The position numbers were made by a program, and so were the translations under genes. Below the pieces are notes generated by a model. The model ran no database searches and was not told the DNA's origin. It saw only the letters and a program-made list of their open reading frames with translations. A stretch of DNA of 64,000 nt from Paulinella micropora (lineage: Eukaryota; Cercozoa; Imbricatea; Euglyphida): positions 838,739 through 902,738 of the forward strand of contig BJOX01000015.1 in NCBI GenBank assembly GCA_009731375.1. Reading direction: 5' to 3'. Each line of letters begins with the position of its first letter. Within the stretch, counting starts at the first letter, position 1. Positions 38,859-49,282 of the stretch are shown here, in pieces.

Positions 38859-39743
38859 NNNNNNNNNNNNNNNNNNNNNNNNNNNNNNNNNNNNNNNNNN
38901 NNNNNNNNNNNNNNNNNNNNNNNNNNNNNNNNNNNNNNNNNNNNNNNNNNNNNNNNNNNNNNNNNNNNNNNNNNNNNNNNNNNNNNNNNNNNNNNNNNNN
39001 NNNNNNNNNNNNNNNNNNNNNNNNNNNNNNNNNNNNNNNNNNNNNNNNNNNNNNNNNNNNNNNNNNNNNNNNNNNNNNNNNNNNNNNNNNNNNNNNNNNN
39101 NNNNNNNNNNNNNNNNNNNNNNNNNNNNNNNNNNNNNNNNNNNNNNNNNNNNNNNNNNNNNNNNNNNNNNNNNNNNNNNNNNNNNNNNNNNNNNNNNNNN
39201 NNNNNNNNNNNNNNNNNNNNNNNNNNNNNNNNNNNNNNNNNNNNNNNNNNNNNNNNNNNNNNNNNNNNNNNNNNNNNNNNNNNNNNNNNNNNNNNNNNNN
39301 NNNNNNNNNNNNNNNNNNNNNNNNNNNNNNNNNNNNNNNNNNNNNNNNNNNNNNNNNNNNNNNNNNNNNNNNNNNNNNNNNNNNNNNNNNNNNNNNNNNN
39401 NNNNNNNNNNNNNNNNNNNNNNNNNNNNNNNNNNNNNNNNNNNNNNNNNNNNNNNNNNNNNNNNNNNNNNNNNNNNNNNNNNNNNNNNNNNNNNNNNNNN
39501 NNNNNNNNNNNNNNNNNNNNNNNNNNNNNNNNNNNNNNNNNNNNNNNNNNNNNNNNNNNNNNNNNNNNNNNNNNNNNNNNNNNNNNNNNNNNNNNNNNNN
39601 NNNNNNNNNNNNNNNNNNNNNNNNNNNNNNNNNNNNNNNNNNNNNNNNNNNNNNNNNNNNNNNNNNNNNNNNNNNNNNNNNNNNNNNNNNNNNNNNNNNN
39701 NNNNNNNNNNNNNNNNNNNNNNNNNNNNNNNNNNNNNNNNNNN
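38859..39743. other. Assembly gap (885 N)
   Basis: Ends in a poly-C run on the right. Confidence 0.99.
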
Positions 39744-39847
39744 CCCCCCCCCCCCCCCCCCACACACACACGCACACGCACACACACGCGCGCACGCACG
39801 CACGCACAAACATGCACACACTTTTTTCGGGGGGAGGAGCGGGACGG

Positions 39848-39922
<75 letters not shown>

Positions 39923-40170
39923 AAAGAAAAGAAAAGAAAAGAAAAGAAAAGAAAAGAATTGAAAAGAAGATGAAGAGGAAGAGGAAGAGGAAGAGGAAGA
40001 AGAAAGAAAGGAAAGGAAAGGAAAGGAAGAAAGAAAGAAAGAAAGAAAGAAAGGAAAGGAAGGAAGGAAGGAAGGAAGAAAGAAAGAAAGAAAGAAAGAA
40101 AAACAGGAAAGCAAGAAAGAGGAAGAAAGAATCAAAGAAAGAAAGAAAGACAGACAGTCACACACGCACA
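39744..40170. repeat. Poly-C, (CA)n, (GA)n and (GAAA)n tracts
   Basis: A poly-C run, then CACACG, GA, GAAA and AAGGA tracts. No gene seen. Confidence 0.93.
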
Positions 40171-40290
40171 CGCACAGACGTTCCTACTTCCCTCCTTCCT
40201 CTCCCCCTCTTTCTCCCAGGAAAGCCAACGATGGTGACTCCTTTCTTTTCTGAGCCGCTGGCCTTCAGCAACGGGCTACACAGAGCAATC

Positions 40291-40507
40291 ATGAGAAGTT
40301 CCTAGTTCTTAAGGACAATGGGCAATTACTTCAAGTGCTTCGATCTCAGCCAATCCTGGTTGCTGTCGCTTGTGCATGGGCTCATTTAAAAGCCCTTGTC
40401 AAGAGCTTACTAAAGAGCTAAGATACAGATTCTGGACACCAATATTGACTAAAAACGAAGCGCTTGAAGTCATTGCTCATTGCACTTAAGAACTAGGAAC
40501 TTCTCAT
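40291..40507. mobile_element. Fold-back MITE-like element, 52 bp inverted repeats
   Basis: A 217 bp unit. The left arm (40,291-40,342) starts ATGAGAAGTTCCTAGTTCTT and the right arm (40,456-40,507) ends AAGAACTAGGAACTTCTCAT. The arms match at about 47 of 52 positions. The trinucleotide ATC flanks both sides (40,288-40,290 and 40,508-40,510), a possible 3 bp target duplication. The interior has no ORF. Confidence 0.8.
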
Positions 40508-41488
40508 ATCCTCTGAGCTGGACTCGTGCCGATCTGTGACGGCACAAACTATGGAGTCGTGTGTGTGTGTGTGTGTGTGTGTGTGTCACATTTTTTACCC
40601 CTCATTCATCTCACCACACTGATTTCGTTCTTGGAAGCAGTGCTCATAAAAAGGAGTGCGGAAAGTATGATTGATAAAACTTTAGCTCTATTTTTATTTT
40701 TGATTAGACATATTTTCTTCCTTTTTCGTTCACTTATACTGTTATACTGAACCACTTTCTTCTCACTTCTTTGATTTCTGAGACAACCAGCGTCATTTTC
40801 CCGGTTTGATGTTTCTTTCCGAGGCTCTGGGCGGCTTCGTTGTTTTCCTTTCGGATATCCCTAATATCCAGCCGCCCGGATTTTTTTTTATTTTTTTTCA
40901 AGTGTTTCGAGTTATTAATATTAAGGGGGCGGACACGTCTATGAATCCACATTAAAAAGGTTGGTAAAAAATTATACGGGTTTTACGGATTATTTCACTG
41001 AAATCAAGTTCCATTATGAATGTCATTTTAGGCCAGTGCATGCGAGTGCACAAACGAAATTTTTCGGAAAGTTAGCACTTTTCATGTTGAAACATCAGGC
41101 CAAACACAATTGTGTTCTGGGCCCGGCTGTTTTTCACTAGGAATGACATTTGATTCGGCTAAAACCTTGGACCTGCCAACGTACGGCTTCATTTACTAGT
41201 GACCCCTCGGGCTTGAAGGGTGAAATATGATTTTTACAAGTACGGAGTAACATGTCGCAAATATACCATCATGATATTTTCCTAGTTTCAACTTGTGTGT
41301 CGGAAAACAACTTATGGTCGGACCGGCTTGAAAACAAAAAACTGCTTCAAAGAAGAAATGAAGTGACGAAAGGAACTCAGTGAGACACGGAGGATTTTTT
41401 GCGCCGAAACTGATGAGTCCTGATTGCAACAAGAAAGCAACGGACTCACCGGTCAAAATGATGTGTTTAAGCCAATGGTCCGGCACGC
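40508..41488. other. Unique region left of copia element, no gene seen
   Basis: Contains a short GT run (40,558-40,587) and AT-rich unique sequence. ORFs up to 115 codons on the minus strand overlap the copia repeat end and show no motif of their own. Confidence 0.6.
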
Positions 41489-41831
41489 GATGATTAGGTA
41501 TAAACCAGTCACTCACGGACCTTACCCGGGCCCTACTTTTCACTTGCGGTTTGCCGGGAGACTTCGAAAAAAGCCAGGTTGCTCACAGCCACTTTAATCC
41601 GAAGACATAAACGCAGAACTGAACCGTGCAAGAGAACTAACTCTAAGTGCGTGACTAGCAGTAACTGACACCCAATAATATGGTCCGGTGCACAATGGTA
41701 AAAGCGTAACGTGCACAATTGACTTGGATTACCCATTACCGTTACTACTAATTTTGACTTAGTAAAATGTTACCGCACATATAAATCAATCATAATTACG
41801 GCTTAAACAGTATTCAAAGTTACCTGTCCAA
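41489..41831 (-). repeat. Copia 3' terminal region (blocks A and C, B missing)
   Basis: If the LTR starts after the purine tract it spans 41,489-41,831 on the minus strand and begins TTGGACAGGTAAC. It contains block A, a 14 bp non-matching joint (41,565-41,578), then block C. Block B, present in the other two copies, is absent. Confidence 0.6.
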
Positions 41832-42303
41832 CGCTCCCCCTTAATTCAAAGTCAATTGTCCTTTAATGTGACTTCACAATATCCTGTTACATCTGGCGAG
41901 CTTAATACTAACATGTACTATAGTAACGCGACGCAAAACGTAGAAAGTCGTAAATCGTAGTGATCCATATGAATCACAAATTCCTTGCTGAAAAGCATCT
42001 CGATCAAGTAAATCAATTAAACTGATGTAAAAGGCTCGTACGATAACGACGTGACACGAACTTACAAATTAGAGTAACAATTACGTCCACCAAAATAATA
42101 GCAATCTTGTAAGACTGCTTCTTCGCGTGTGAATTACGATTACAACTAATTACTATAACCAGCCCACGATAAACGTTAATAACTGTAGTATGCCCGTTCG
42201 TGATTCGACAACTGAGCTGACTGCCTCGTCCTCCTCCTCCATTCCGCTCTTGCCGCGTTGACCGAGGGTGACTTGAGGTCACGCGCTTCAACTGCGCTCG
42301 AAT

Positions 42304-43377
42304 TCAAATCGACGGAATCAATCGTCTCCTCCCGAATGGACACCCTATATAGAGACATCGCCTGCAAAGAAAAGCACTCACACAAAAGAACATCATGAGT
42401 GAACTCAGCGGAAATTTGCGGATTTTCCGCTTAGGTACATGTTTAGTTAATACATCTGCTATCTGTTTCTTAGTTCCTACTTTTACAAACCTTACTTCTT
42501 TATCACGTTGTGCGTGATGCATGAAATGTAGTTCAAGTGGTAGATGTTTAGTGCGTGACCCTGACATTCCTCTCTCTGCCGCTAAAATAGTTTGTGCGTT
42601 GTCCTCAAATAATTCTAGTGGGCTTTTCTGTGCTACTCCTAATTCCTCCGCTATATGTCTAACTGCTAATCCTTCACGAATACATTCTACTGCTGCGAAG
42701 ATTTCCGCATCATTCGAGCTTAATGCAATCCGTGATTGTCGTTTCGAAAACCATGCAATTGGGTCACCTCCCCATAGAACTATATACCCTGTACGAGACT
42801 TTCCTGTCTTTTTGCACACTTTATGTGCCGCATCAGGCCATAGAGTAATTCCGCGATATGTCCTTGCTTCTTGCGATGATTTCGGCCCTTGAAATGCAAT
42901 ACCGCGAAATGAATTCACTAAGTACCGAAAAATTCGTCCCAACATTGCATAAGTCACTCCGACGTCAACAGTCTGCATAACGCCAGCTGCATTCAAAGCT
43001 TGGTCTGCATCTGGTCTAGTCATCTTAGTCAAAGATAGTAACTTTCCAACTAAGCTAGGAATGGAATGCTTCCTAAGTGCACTAGATTCCGACATAGGTT
43101 CTGGCTCCTGTTCTGCGCTAGGCGTGCTTAGCGGGCGTGCGTCTGCATATCCTACGTCTTTCAAGATCTGTTTCTGATACCTCGTCTGATGTAGTAAAAT
43201 GCGACCTCCTTCCTGTTCTATTTCTATACCCTTAAACTCTTTGGCTACACCTAATCGTTTTAGGGGATAGAACTTTTCTAGTTGACTTGCAAACTTATCA
43301 TACGTACGTTCGTTAGGCGCCGAAAAGATTAGATCATCTACATGAAATATGCCAATGATTGCGTGGGTTTGTCTTTT
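42304..43377 (-). CDS. Copia RT C-terminal part and RNase H (frameshifted)
   Basis: This frame opens just downstream of a TGA at 43,378-43,380 and carries the catalytic box FHVDDLIFSA about 10 codons in, then the RT thumb (LEKFYPLKRLGVAKEF, TRYQKQILKDVGY). The RNase H domain follows, with LWPDAAHKVCKKTGKSRTGY, PIAWFSKRQSRIALSS and the acidic SSNDAEIFAAVEC, TKHLPLELHF and QIADVLTKHV; all are typical copia signatures. It ends GRRRLIPSI. The upstream RT half is in another frame (43,338-44,876), so a 1-nt change near 43,365-43,377 separates the two. The enzyme copies element RNA into DNA and degrades the template. Confidence 0.9.
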   Translation of the reverse strand, partial: KRQTHAIIGIFHVDDLIFSAPNERTYDKFASQLEKFYPLKRLGVAKEFKGIEIEQEGGRILLHQTRYQKQILKDVGYADARPLSTPSAEQEPEPMSESSALRKHSIPSLVGKLLSLTKMTRPDADQALNAAGVMQTVDVGVTYAMLGRIFRYLVNSFRGIAFQGPKSSQEARTYRGITLWPDAAHKVCKKTGKSRTGYIVLWGGDPIAWFSKRQSRIALSSNDAEIFAAVECIREGLAVRHIAEELGVAQKSPLELFEDNAQTILAAERGMSGSRTKHLPLELHFMHHAQRDKEVRFVKVGTKKQIADVLTKHVPKRKIRKFPLSSLMMFFCVSAFLCRRCLYIGCPFGRRRLIPSI

Positions 43378-44876
43378 TCAACGAACATACATAGATCTGC
43401 GTCTAGCAATCGAAATCCTAACTCTTCTAACTTTGGGGCCAAGATTTCATACCAACGTCTGCCTGCCTGTGGGGCACCATACAGAGCTCCATCTATCCTT
43501 AATATCATGCCATCATGACCTTCCCTGTCTAAACCATCTGGGGCGTAAGCGTAAACAGGATCATTCATTCTAGCATTCAAGTAAGCGTCTTTGAAGTCTA
43601 TACCATACAACTTGTGACCATGCCAGGCAGCTATCTTAGCTAAGAAAAGTAGTGATCGATGAGCTGCACAAGGTACAAATAGCTGATCTGGATTATAGCT
43701 GACTCCTGGTTCTAGCATATCTCCTCTCAAAGCTAATCGTGACTTGACAAACTTTCGTCCTTTATCATCAAGCTTAACTTTATGTACCCATGTCAATCTT
43801 ACTATCTTCGACACTCCCTTCTCTTTTGCTTCCTTGGGGCTCACCCAGGTATAGGTGTTAAAAGACTTAAGAGCCTCTATCTCTTTATCCATGCCATCTT
43901 TCAACTCCTTTGCTGTTAGCCCTTCATCGACTATCTCTTTTGGCACACGTAGTGTGAGGTAAAGTAAAATTTCGCTACTATCCTCTCCTAGTATGCTTTC
44001 CTCAGACGATTTGGCGTCTTCTAGTTCACCGGGTGGATGGATTGGGTCTACTTTATACTTTTTGATTTCAGTGTCTAACATCTTTTCAACTAGTCCATCA
44101 TCAAAAGATACAAAGTGACTTGGCTTGGGCTGTTTGCGAACTTTAAGTCTATCACCTTTCTCGCATGGTTTCAAAACTTTACCGGTTCGTTTAGCTTCTT
44201 GCCAACTGTCTCCATACTCTTCCTTCGCCCATAGTTCACCAAAAGCTACCGCTGGTACAACTACCTTGACACTTTCTAATGAGGTGTTTTCCTTGACCAC
44301 CTTCTTAGTTGTGACTGGTTGTGGGTCCGGCTTTGCTGTCGTCCGTTCCTTTCTTTCTCGTTTCCCTCTCACTATGTTAGCTGTCGTGATTTTGTCACTT
44401 TGCTCCCATGTGAGGCCCTTGTTTGGCGCTTCTCCTTCCCTATATCTCCGGCTTGGGTGACTAGCTGAAGGGTCCTGCGCACTAAGCGATTCGATGCGTG
44501 TTAACCCGTCGTCCTGATCAACAACTTGGCTTTCGTTAGAGTCAATGGGAAGACCGGAATCTGGACCAGTGTCGTCCTCAACTCCTTGTTTTTCCTCATG
44601 CTCTTCTGACTCCCCCTGAACTTTCTGTTCCGGTTCTGTCTCCGCTTGCTCAAGCTGTTCTGCATTGCTACTCTCCCCCTCAGATTCATCGTCCCATTGT
44701 ACTCCTCTGGGTGGGTGTGCATCTTTTCCAACTATATGGGGGTTGAAACGCACGTTGCGTACGTTCGATATGACCTTGCGGCCATCCCAAACCCTGTAAA
44801 GCTCTTTGAAAACGTCGTATCCCAAGAGCACTACACGTTTTCCCCTATGGTTTCCTTTCAACTTGCTTTCCGACAT
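43338..44876 (-). CDS. Copia RT N-terminal half with acidic linker
   Basis: Begins SESKLKGNHRGKRVVLLGYD, which is the end of the integrase-associated region. A ~200-residue acidic, low-conservation linker follows, then the RVT_2 domain: MDKEIEALKSFNTYTWV, KSRLALRGDMLEPGVSYNPD, YGIDFKDAYLNARMNDPVYA (first catalytic Asp) and GALYGAPQAGRRWYEILAP. The frame runs out at TQSLAYFM just before the second catalytic box, which lies one frame over. It overlaps the integrase frame by about 30 nt at its start, again displaced by one nucleotide. Confidence 0.9.
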   Translation of the reverse strand: MSESKLKGNHRGKRVVLLGYDVFKELYRVWDGRKVISNVRNVRFNPHIVGKDAHPPRGVQWDDESEGESSNAEQLEQAETEPEQKVQGESEEHEEKQGVEDDTGPDSGLPIDSNESQVVDQDDGLTRIESLSAQDPSASHPSRRYREGEAPNKGLTWEQSDKITTANIVRGKRERKERTTAKPDPQPVTTKKVVKENTSLESVKVVVPAVAFGELWAKEEYGDSWQEAKRTGKVLKPCEKGDRLKVRKQPKPSHFVSFDDGLVEKMLDTEIKKYKVDPIHPPGELEDAKSSEESILGEDSSEILLYLTLRVPKEIVDEGLTAKELKDGMDKEIEALKSFNTYTWVSPKEAKEKGVSKIVRLTWVHKVKLDDKGRKFVKSRLALRGDMLEPGVSYNPDQLFVPCAAHRSLLFLAKIAAWHGHKLYGIDFKDAYLNARMNDPVYAYAPDGLDREGHDGMILRIDGALYGAPQAGRRWYEILAPKLEELGFRLLDADLCMFVEKDKPTQSLAYFM

Positions 44877-45648
44877 ACATTACTCCCATACATCCTATTG
44901 GTTTCAGTTGCCGAATGGCCGGTTTGTAACCCAAACACTGCTCAAAGGGTGAAATCCCGTGACGTGGTCCGGTTGTAGCTGGCAATATGTTGTGTAGTGT
45001 GGTAGCGGTGTGTTCCATCTCTGCCCAAAACTTAAGTGGAAGGTTAGCTTCATATCGCATAGGCCTAGCTGGCACTGCTGTTATGTCATTACCTTTTTCA
45101 GCTATCGGATTTCCGTCTTTGACTCCTGGTGCTGAAACTTTCCAAATAAATTGCAATGGTTTCCACCATTCGATTACTTCCACGGGGGCAACGAATTCGT
45201 TGTCACACGTGACAAGTTTGACCTTCCTACCGGTCTGTCGTTCAAACCACGCTACTGCCTGATTAAGACACTCTACAAACTCGTTCTTGTGTCTTAAGTA
45301 AAAGTCTAAGATATAACCTGAATAATCGTCTGTTACACAAAACTTGTAGTACTTGCCATTGATGGACATTACTGCCCATGGTCCGGCTGTATCTACGTGC
45401 AAAATCTCACTCGCATAACTAGCTCTCCTAATCCTATTCTTCTTAAATCTGGGCAATTCTTTAGCTTTACCCATCATACAAGCTTCACAATATCTAACTA
45501 AATCTTCATCGCCGACAACTTTGCGGCCCAATGCCTTGCCTAATGCATAGGTCTTCTTTATAGCCTTATGCCCGCTGCACTGATGCATGACGTAGATGTC
45601 TACGGGCTTCTTATTTGCACTCTTCTCTGGATACATAGCATATAACAC
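44845..45648 (-). CDS. Copia GAG-pre-integrase and integrase
   Basis: The HHCC zinc module is HQCSGHKAIKKTY with YCEACMMGKAK. It is followed by the DDE core: ILHVDTAGPWAVM (first Asp), LVTCDNEFV (second Asp) and GNPIAEKGND (Glu), then FWAEMEHTATTLHNILPA. All three catalytic acids are visible. The frame is open well upstream of the first usable start, back into the end of the protease frame near 45,730, so the protein was probably made as part of a polyprotein. It ends KQVERKP where a one-nucleotide shift leads into the RT frame. Confidence 0.9.
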   Translation of the reverse strand: MLYAMYPEKSANKKPVDIYVMHQCSGHKAIKKTYALGKALGRKVVGDEDLVRYCEACMMGKAKELPRFKKNRIRRASYASEILHVDTAGPWAVMSINGKYYKFCVTDDYSGYILDFYLRHKNEFVECLNQAVAWFERQTGRKVKLVTCDNEFVAPVEVIEWWKPLQFIWKVSAPGVKDGNPIAEKGNDITAVPARPMRYEANLPLKFWAEMEHTATTLHNILPATTGPRHGISPFEQCLGYKPAIRQLKPIGCMGVMYVGKQVERKP

Positions 45649-45728
45649 ACATCCCTTACTCTCTCTATTCTCGCAAACTTTAGCTACTTCTTTTTTATTT
45701 TCTCTCTCCTTGGGGGTTCCCTCCCCGC

Positions 45729-46925
45729 TTACCCCGCCTTTGATTTCTTTACCTTGATCTTGGGTTCAAATCGTTTGTTGATGTCAAGGGGTTCATCATA
45801 TTCCGTGTCCCACCGGTATAGCATTCCCGGCGTCATTCTCTCCCTGACTATCACGTCACTCTCTTTCACTCTTATGGGGTGCTTTAGAATAAGCAACTGT
45901 CCGTTCTGGTGAATAACAGATCTGTGGTAAAAGTGATCCATGCTGCCAGTTGAAACTATGGTCACAGGCACCCTTGGGTCGTACAACATCTCTTTCTTTA
46001 CCATCACGGGTTTTCCTGTCCCATCTACACGGGTCAATCTTGCTTCTCCCTTCTGGTTCACTACACTTTCTCCGTTTCCAGTGATTAGACTGACTGGGGC
46101 AATATCAGAGAGGTTGCTCAATATAGCTGTCGTGCAAGCTATGTCTCGTGACGATCCACTATCTTGCACTATCATTCTCTCTTTTTTGCTTTTTCCCTTT
46201 CCTTCTGCTACCATCAGGTTATGCTCGATATCTTCCATGTTCTCCTTTTCTTTCTCTTTCTTGCTCGCCTCTCTTTCCTTTCTTTCCTTCTCTTCGTTCT
46301 CAGCTCTTTCTTCGTTGTATCGTTCCTCGTGCACCCAATCGTATTCTTCCCTCGCCTCTTTGTAATCTCTGTACGAAATTGCGAGTGATCTCTCTATTCT
46401 CATCTGTTCAGAATCCATAGAGTCCTCTATGTTTCCGTGGTCTTCATCGTCTTCTTCCGACGCTCCGTCTATCTCCCTTCTTTTCGCATCGAATGCTGCC
46501 TTCTTTCTAGCTGTTGTCTTTGGTGTAAAGAATAGGTATGCGTCTTCTAAGTGTAACTTGCGTAAATACGCATTCAAAGATCCCTCTGCCACTACCTTGT
46601 TGTGAATCCGGGCTAAGTGAGGTATTGGCTCCACTAACTGTTCCGCAAAAGCATTTTTGTGGTTGCATGCTAGGTCAAGAATACCATAGTCCATCACGGA
46701 TAGCATTTCTGTAAAGAACTCAGTGTACTTGCCGTTCGGTTCGTAACATAACCCATCTTTTACAGTTAGGTCTTTCAATCCATTCGACAGCACAAACATG
46801 AAACGCTGTAATTCTGTCTTTTGGGGTCTCGGGTGTCCTTCACTGTGTTTCATCTGACAATCCCAAATCGCTCTCTCTTTCTTGACTGACTCCTCTGATG
46901 CTGCTTTCAAACGTGCTTCTCTCAC
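45729..46925 (-). CDS. Copia protease region
   Basis: 398 codons. An N-terminal half without recognisable domain (Glu/Lys-rich coiled-coil-like, EERAENEEKERKEREASKKE) is followed by a copia-type aspartic protease with the active site RMIVQDSGSSRDIACTTAIL. GYSISF-like flap residues cannot be confidently placed. It ends KIKVKKSKAG at a TAA whose surroundings read on in the integrase frame. The first ~30 codons overlap, in another frame, the end of the ORF at 46,840-47,610. Confidence 0.75.
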   Translation of the reverse strand: MREARLKAASEESVKKERAIWDCQMKHSEGHPRPQKTELQRFMFVLSNGLKDLTVKDGLCYEPNGKYTEFFTEMLSVMDYGILDLACNHKNAFAEQLVEPIPHLARIHNKVVAEGSLNAYLRKLHLEDAYLFFTPKTTARKKAAFDAKRREIDGASEEDDEDHGNIEDSMDSEQMRIERSLAISYRDYKEAREEYDWVHEERYNEERAENEEKERKEREASKKEKEKENMEDIEHNLMVAEGKGKSKKERMIVQDSGSSRDIACTTAILSNLSDIAPVSLITGNGESVVNQKGEARLTRVDGTGKPVMVKKEMLYDPRVPVTIVSTGSMDHFYHRSVIHQNGQLLILKHPIRVKESDVIVRERMTPGMLYRWDTEYDEPLDINKRFEPKIKVKKSKAG

Positions 46926-47610
46926 TGACTCTTGCTATGGGCGTAGTACCCGCAGCATGCGACAAAAACACGTCATTTATCGCCCAAAACACGTCTGTCA
47001 GTAGGTTGTCTGTCTCTGCTACCCTCACTCCATTCTCTCTTTTCACCTTCACAACATCACCTGTCTCCTCATCCATGATGCACGTATGCAATGATTCAGC
47101 TAGCTTCTTTATATCCTCAAAGCTAATCACTTTGCCACTGTGTCCCTTCTTTTTACTGCTCCCCTCCGTAGTTGTGCTTTGTTGACGCGTGGAGTTGTGC
47201 AAGTTGTGCTTTGGAGTGGGTGTTGTTTGTGTCTCCTGTTTATCCTCGTCCAATCTATCTACCGGGGACGGACCTTGAGAGGGTTGTGACGGGGGCCATG
47301 CCTTGCCTTCAGCTCTTTTCCCCTGTCGCACAGACACTGTTCTTGTAGCCTCTATCTCTGCCTTGACCTCCCCGGCCCGCGCTTGAAAATCTGGCATATC
47401 AGCACAGTCAGCCATGAATTTCTTCTCGCGGGTTTTCCGGTTTGATGACTGATTCGGGTTTTGAGCGGGAATTACCTTGTCCTTTTGTCCGGGTATTGCC
47501 GAGTCTTTTTGCAAAAGTTGCTGTGCTCTCGCCCCCTTGCTCTCCCTCTCTCTCTTCAATCTTTTCATCATCTCTTCACTTGGGTACTCGTTGGTGGGGG
47601 TGGGCGGCAT
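46840..47610 (-). CDS. Copia-internal ORF of unknown function
   Basis: 256 codons between gag and protease, in a frame different from both. Hydrophilic and Pro/Gln/Thr-rich (PPSQPSQGPSPVDRLDEDKQ), with a more ordered C-terminal part (VISFEDIKKLAESLHTCIMD, TDNLLTDVFWAINDVFLSHA). It may be the C-terminal part of gag or a linker of the polyprotein. I recognise no domain. An in-frame TGA lies eight codons upstream of the ATG. Confidence 0.55.
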   Translation of the reverse strand: MPPTPTNEYPSEEMMKRLKRERESKGARAQQLLQKDSAIPGQKDKVIPAQNPNQSSNRKTREKKFMADCADMPDFQARAGEVKAEIEATRTVSVRQGKRAEGKAWPPSQPSQGPSPVDRLDEDKQETQTTPTPKHNLHNSTRQQSTTTEGSSKKKGHSGKVISFEDIKKLAESLHTCIMDEETGDVVKVKRENGVRVAETDNLLTDVFWAINDVFLSHAAGTTPIARVSERSTFESSIRGVSQERESDLGLSDETQ

Positions 47611-47710
47611 GATGGGGGTTGTTCCAGATCAACATATGGGAATTGTGGGTCCTGCTTGTAGTGATAACCACAGACTAGCATACTGCAACCTCTTGCTCAT
47701 ACTGCCTGCC

Positions 47711-49282
47711 TTACCTATGCTCCCACTTTCTCCATATTTCACACCACACCGCTTCCTTTTTGAGTTCTTCCCTACACACTGGACTGTGTTTCGTTTGGGA
47801 TTGGGTGTCTGTTTGGGGGGTGATTGTTTGTGGTGTCTTGTGTTTGTTTGTCTCTTTCGTTTGAAAGAGAGATTGCGGTGTCGGTTTCGTCGGTTTCTCC
47901 TTTTTAGAGGGTTGCGAGGAATGTTCTCGCACGAGACTCTCGTGCTGTGGAGGGGGTCGGTTGGGAGGGGTTGTTGACGAAGGGTTGAGGCGTTGTTCAC
48001 TAGTGAGAGTGGATGGTGAGGGGTTGGATGGGGCAATGCCTCCGAGCGAGTAGCGAGTCTGGGAGCTGCTCGACATTCTAACCCCCCTCTCACGGACTCT
48101 TTCGGGTTGTTCAGTGTCGTTCTCTTTTTGCTCCCCTGTTTCACTATCCTCCCCTTCCGTTTCCTCTCCTCTTTGGGCTGTGTTGCCCTCTTCTTGTTCT
48201 TCCTCTGCCTCCATGCCAATCAGTTCGTAATCCTCCTCCACTGAACTGTCGTCTTGTTCTGTGTTGTTGTTTCCCCTCTCTCCTCCTTCGTTTTCCTCAC
48301 CCTTTTCACCTCTTATCAGAGTCACCGCTTTATCCTTTTTCTTACGAAACTTACTACCTTTGCTTTGGGTTTCTCTCTTGGGAGGGGCGGTGTTGTGGGG
48401 TTTATGGGTGCGACGAGAGCTGTTCGACTTAGCAAGCTTAGGGCAAAAGCGTTTAGTGTGTCTAGTCTCGCTGCAGTTATAACAAACTGCAGTGAGCCAC
48501 CATTCCTTCCGTTCTGTTACTACCCCATCATGCTTGCCCCCGTACTCACCTTTGTGTTTGTACTTGCTCTTCCCACTCTTCCTTCCCTCCTCTTCTTCTC
48601 CTGCTAGCAATAAAGCTGCTCCTTCTCCATCTGCTTTACTACTACTCTTCCCTTTCTCATACTTCTTCTGTCTGTTAGCTGCCTCGACTATGTCGTTGTG
48701 CTTGGGTCGTATGGCTGGTGCCATGCGATAGTGATCAGCAAAGTATTTAGCACCATAGGCTGGGTGCGTACTCAGCTTCTCTAGCAACCGGTTTGTTGAT
48801 TCGTCTTCTTCGAACTTCTCTCCTCTTAGCTTTTCAAGCCATTCTTTCTTCAGTAGATACTTAGTGAGCCAGGCGTCTACGTCTTCGTTCTTTCTAGGAG
48901 CTCTCTCTCTGAACTTCTTTTCCTCCAAATATCTTGCTGCTCCGGAAATTTGTCCGTATTTTTTCTTGACAATGCCGACTTTATCGAACGGATCTTGAGC
49001 ATTACGGCTTCTGAGGTATGCGACTACCTTATAGTTAGAGAATGCAGTGGTGATGAGTTGAAATAACTTACATGGCTGTAAATATTTTTGATCCCTCTTG
49101 TATGCTCTCTTCGTCACACTGTGTATGCTTTTCACTGCTCTCGTTTGTGCTCGTCTCGCTCTTCTCTTCGCTTTTTCCTCCCAAGCTACCTTCTGCTCAT
49201 TACTCCATTTCGCATAGTCTTGCGGCTTCTCTAGTGTTTTTTCTTCTTTGGGTCTGATCGTCTTGTGCGTGATGATGTTCAT
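47711..49282 (-). CDS. Copia gag with CCHC zinc knuckle
   Basis: 523 codons. The middle part resembles copia-type gag polyprotein (YLRSRNAQDPFDKVGIVKKK, VDAWLTKYLLKKEWLEKLRG, RLLEKLSTHPAYG). One zinc knuckle, CYNCSETRHTKRFC, has the spacing C-x2-C-x4-H-x4-C. A long charged, Pro-rich tail follows. The stop lies in the context CATAGGTAAGGC, a good splice-donor match, so the frame may continue by splicing. The start codon overlaps the stop of the preceding ORF as ATGA (49,279-49,282). Confidence 0.85.
   Translation of the reverse strand: MNIITHKTIRPKEEKTLEKPQDYAKWSNEQKVAWEEKAKRRARRAQTRAVKSIHSVTKRAYKRDQKYLQPCKLFQLITTAFSNYKVVAYLRSRNAQDPFDKVGIVKKKYGQISGAARYLEEKKFRERAPRKNEDVDAWLTKYLLKKEWLEKLRGEKFEEDESTNRLLEKLSTHPAYGAKYFADHYRMAPAIRPKHNDIVEAANRQKKYEKGKSSSKADGEGAALLLAGEEEEGRKSGKSKYKHKGEYGGKHDGVVTERKEWWLTAVCYNCSETRHTKRFCPKLAKSNSSRRTHKPHNTAPPKRETQSKGSKFRKKKDKAVTLIRGEKGEENEGGERGNNNTEQDDSSVEEDYELIGMEAEEEQEEGNTAQRGEETEGEDSETGEQKENDTEQPERVRERGVRMSSSSQTRYSLGGIAPSNPSPSTLTSEQRLNPSSTTPPNRPPPQHESLVREHSSQPSKKEKPTKPTPQSLFQTKETNKHKTPQTITPQTDTQSQTKHSPVCREELKKEAVWCEIWRKWEHR

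Noticed and set aside
41196-41543. 115-codon minus-strand gene left of the copia element
   Set aside because: It starts inside the terminal repeat and continues into unique flank with no motif.
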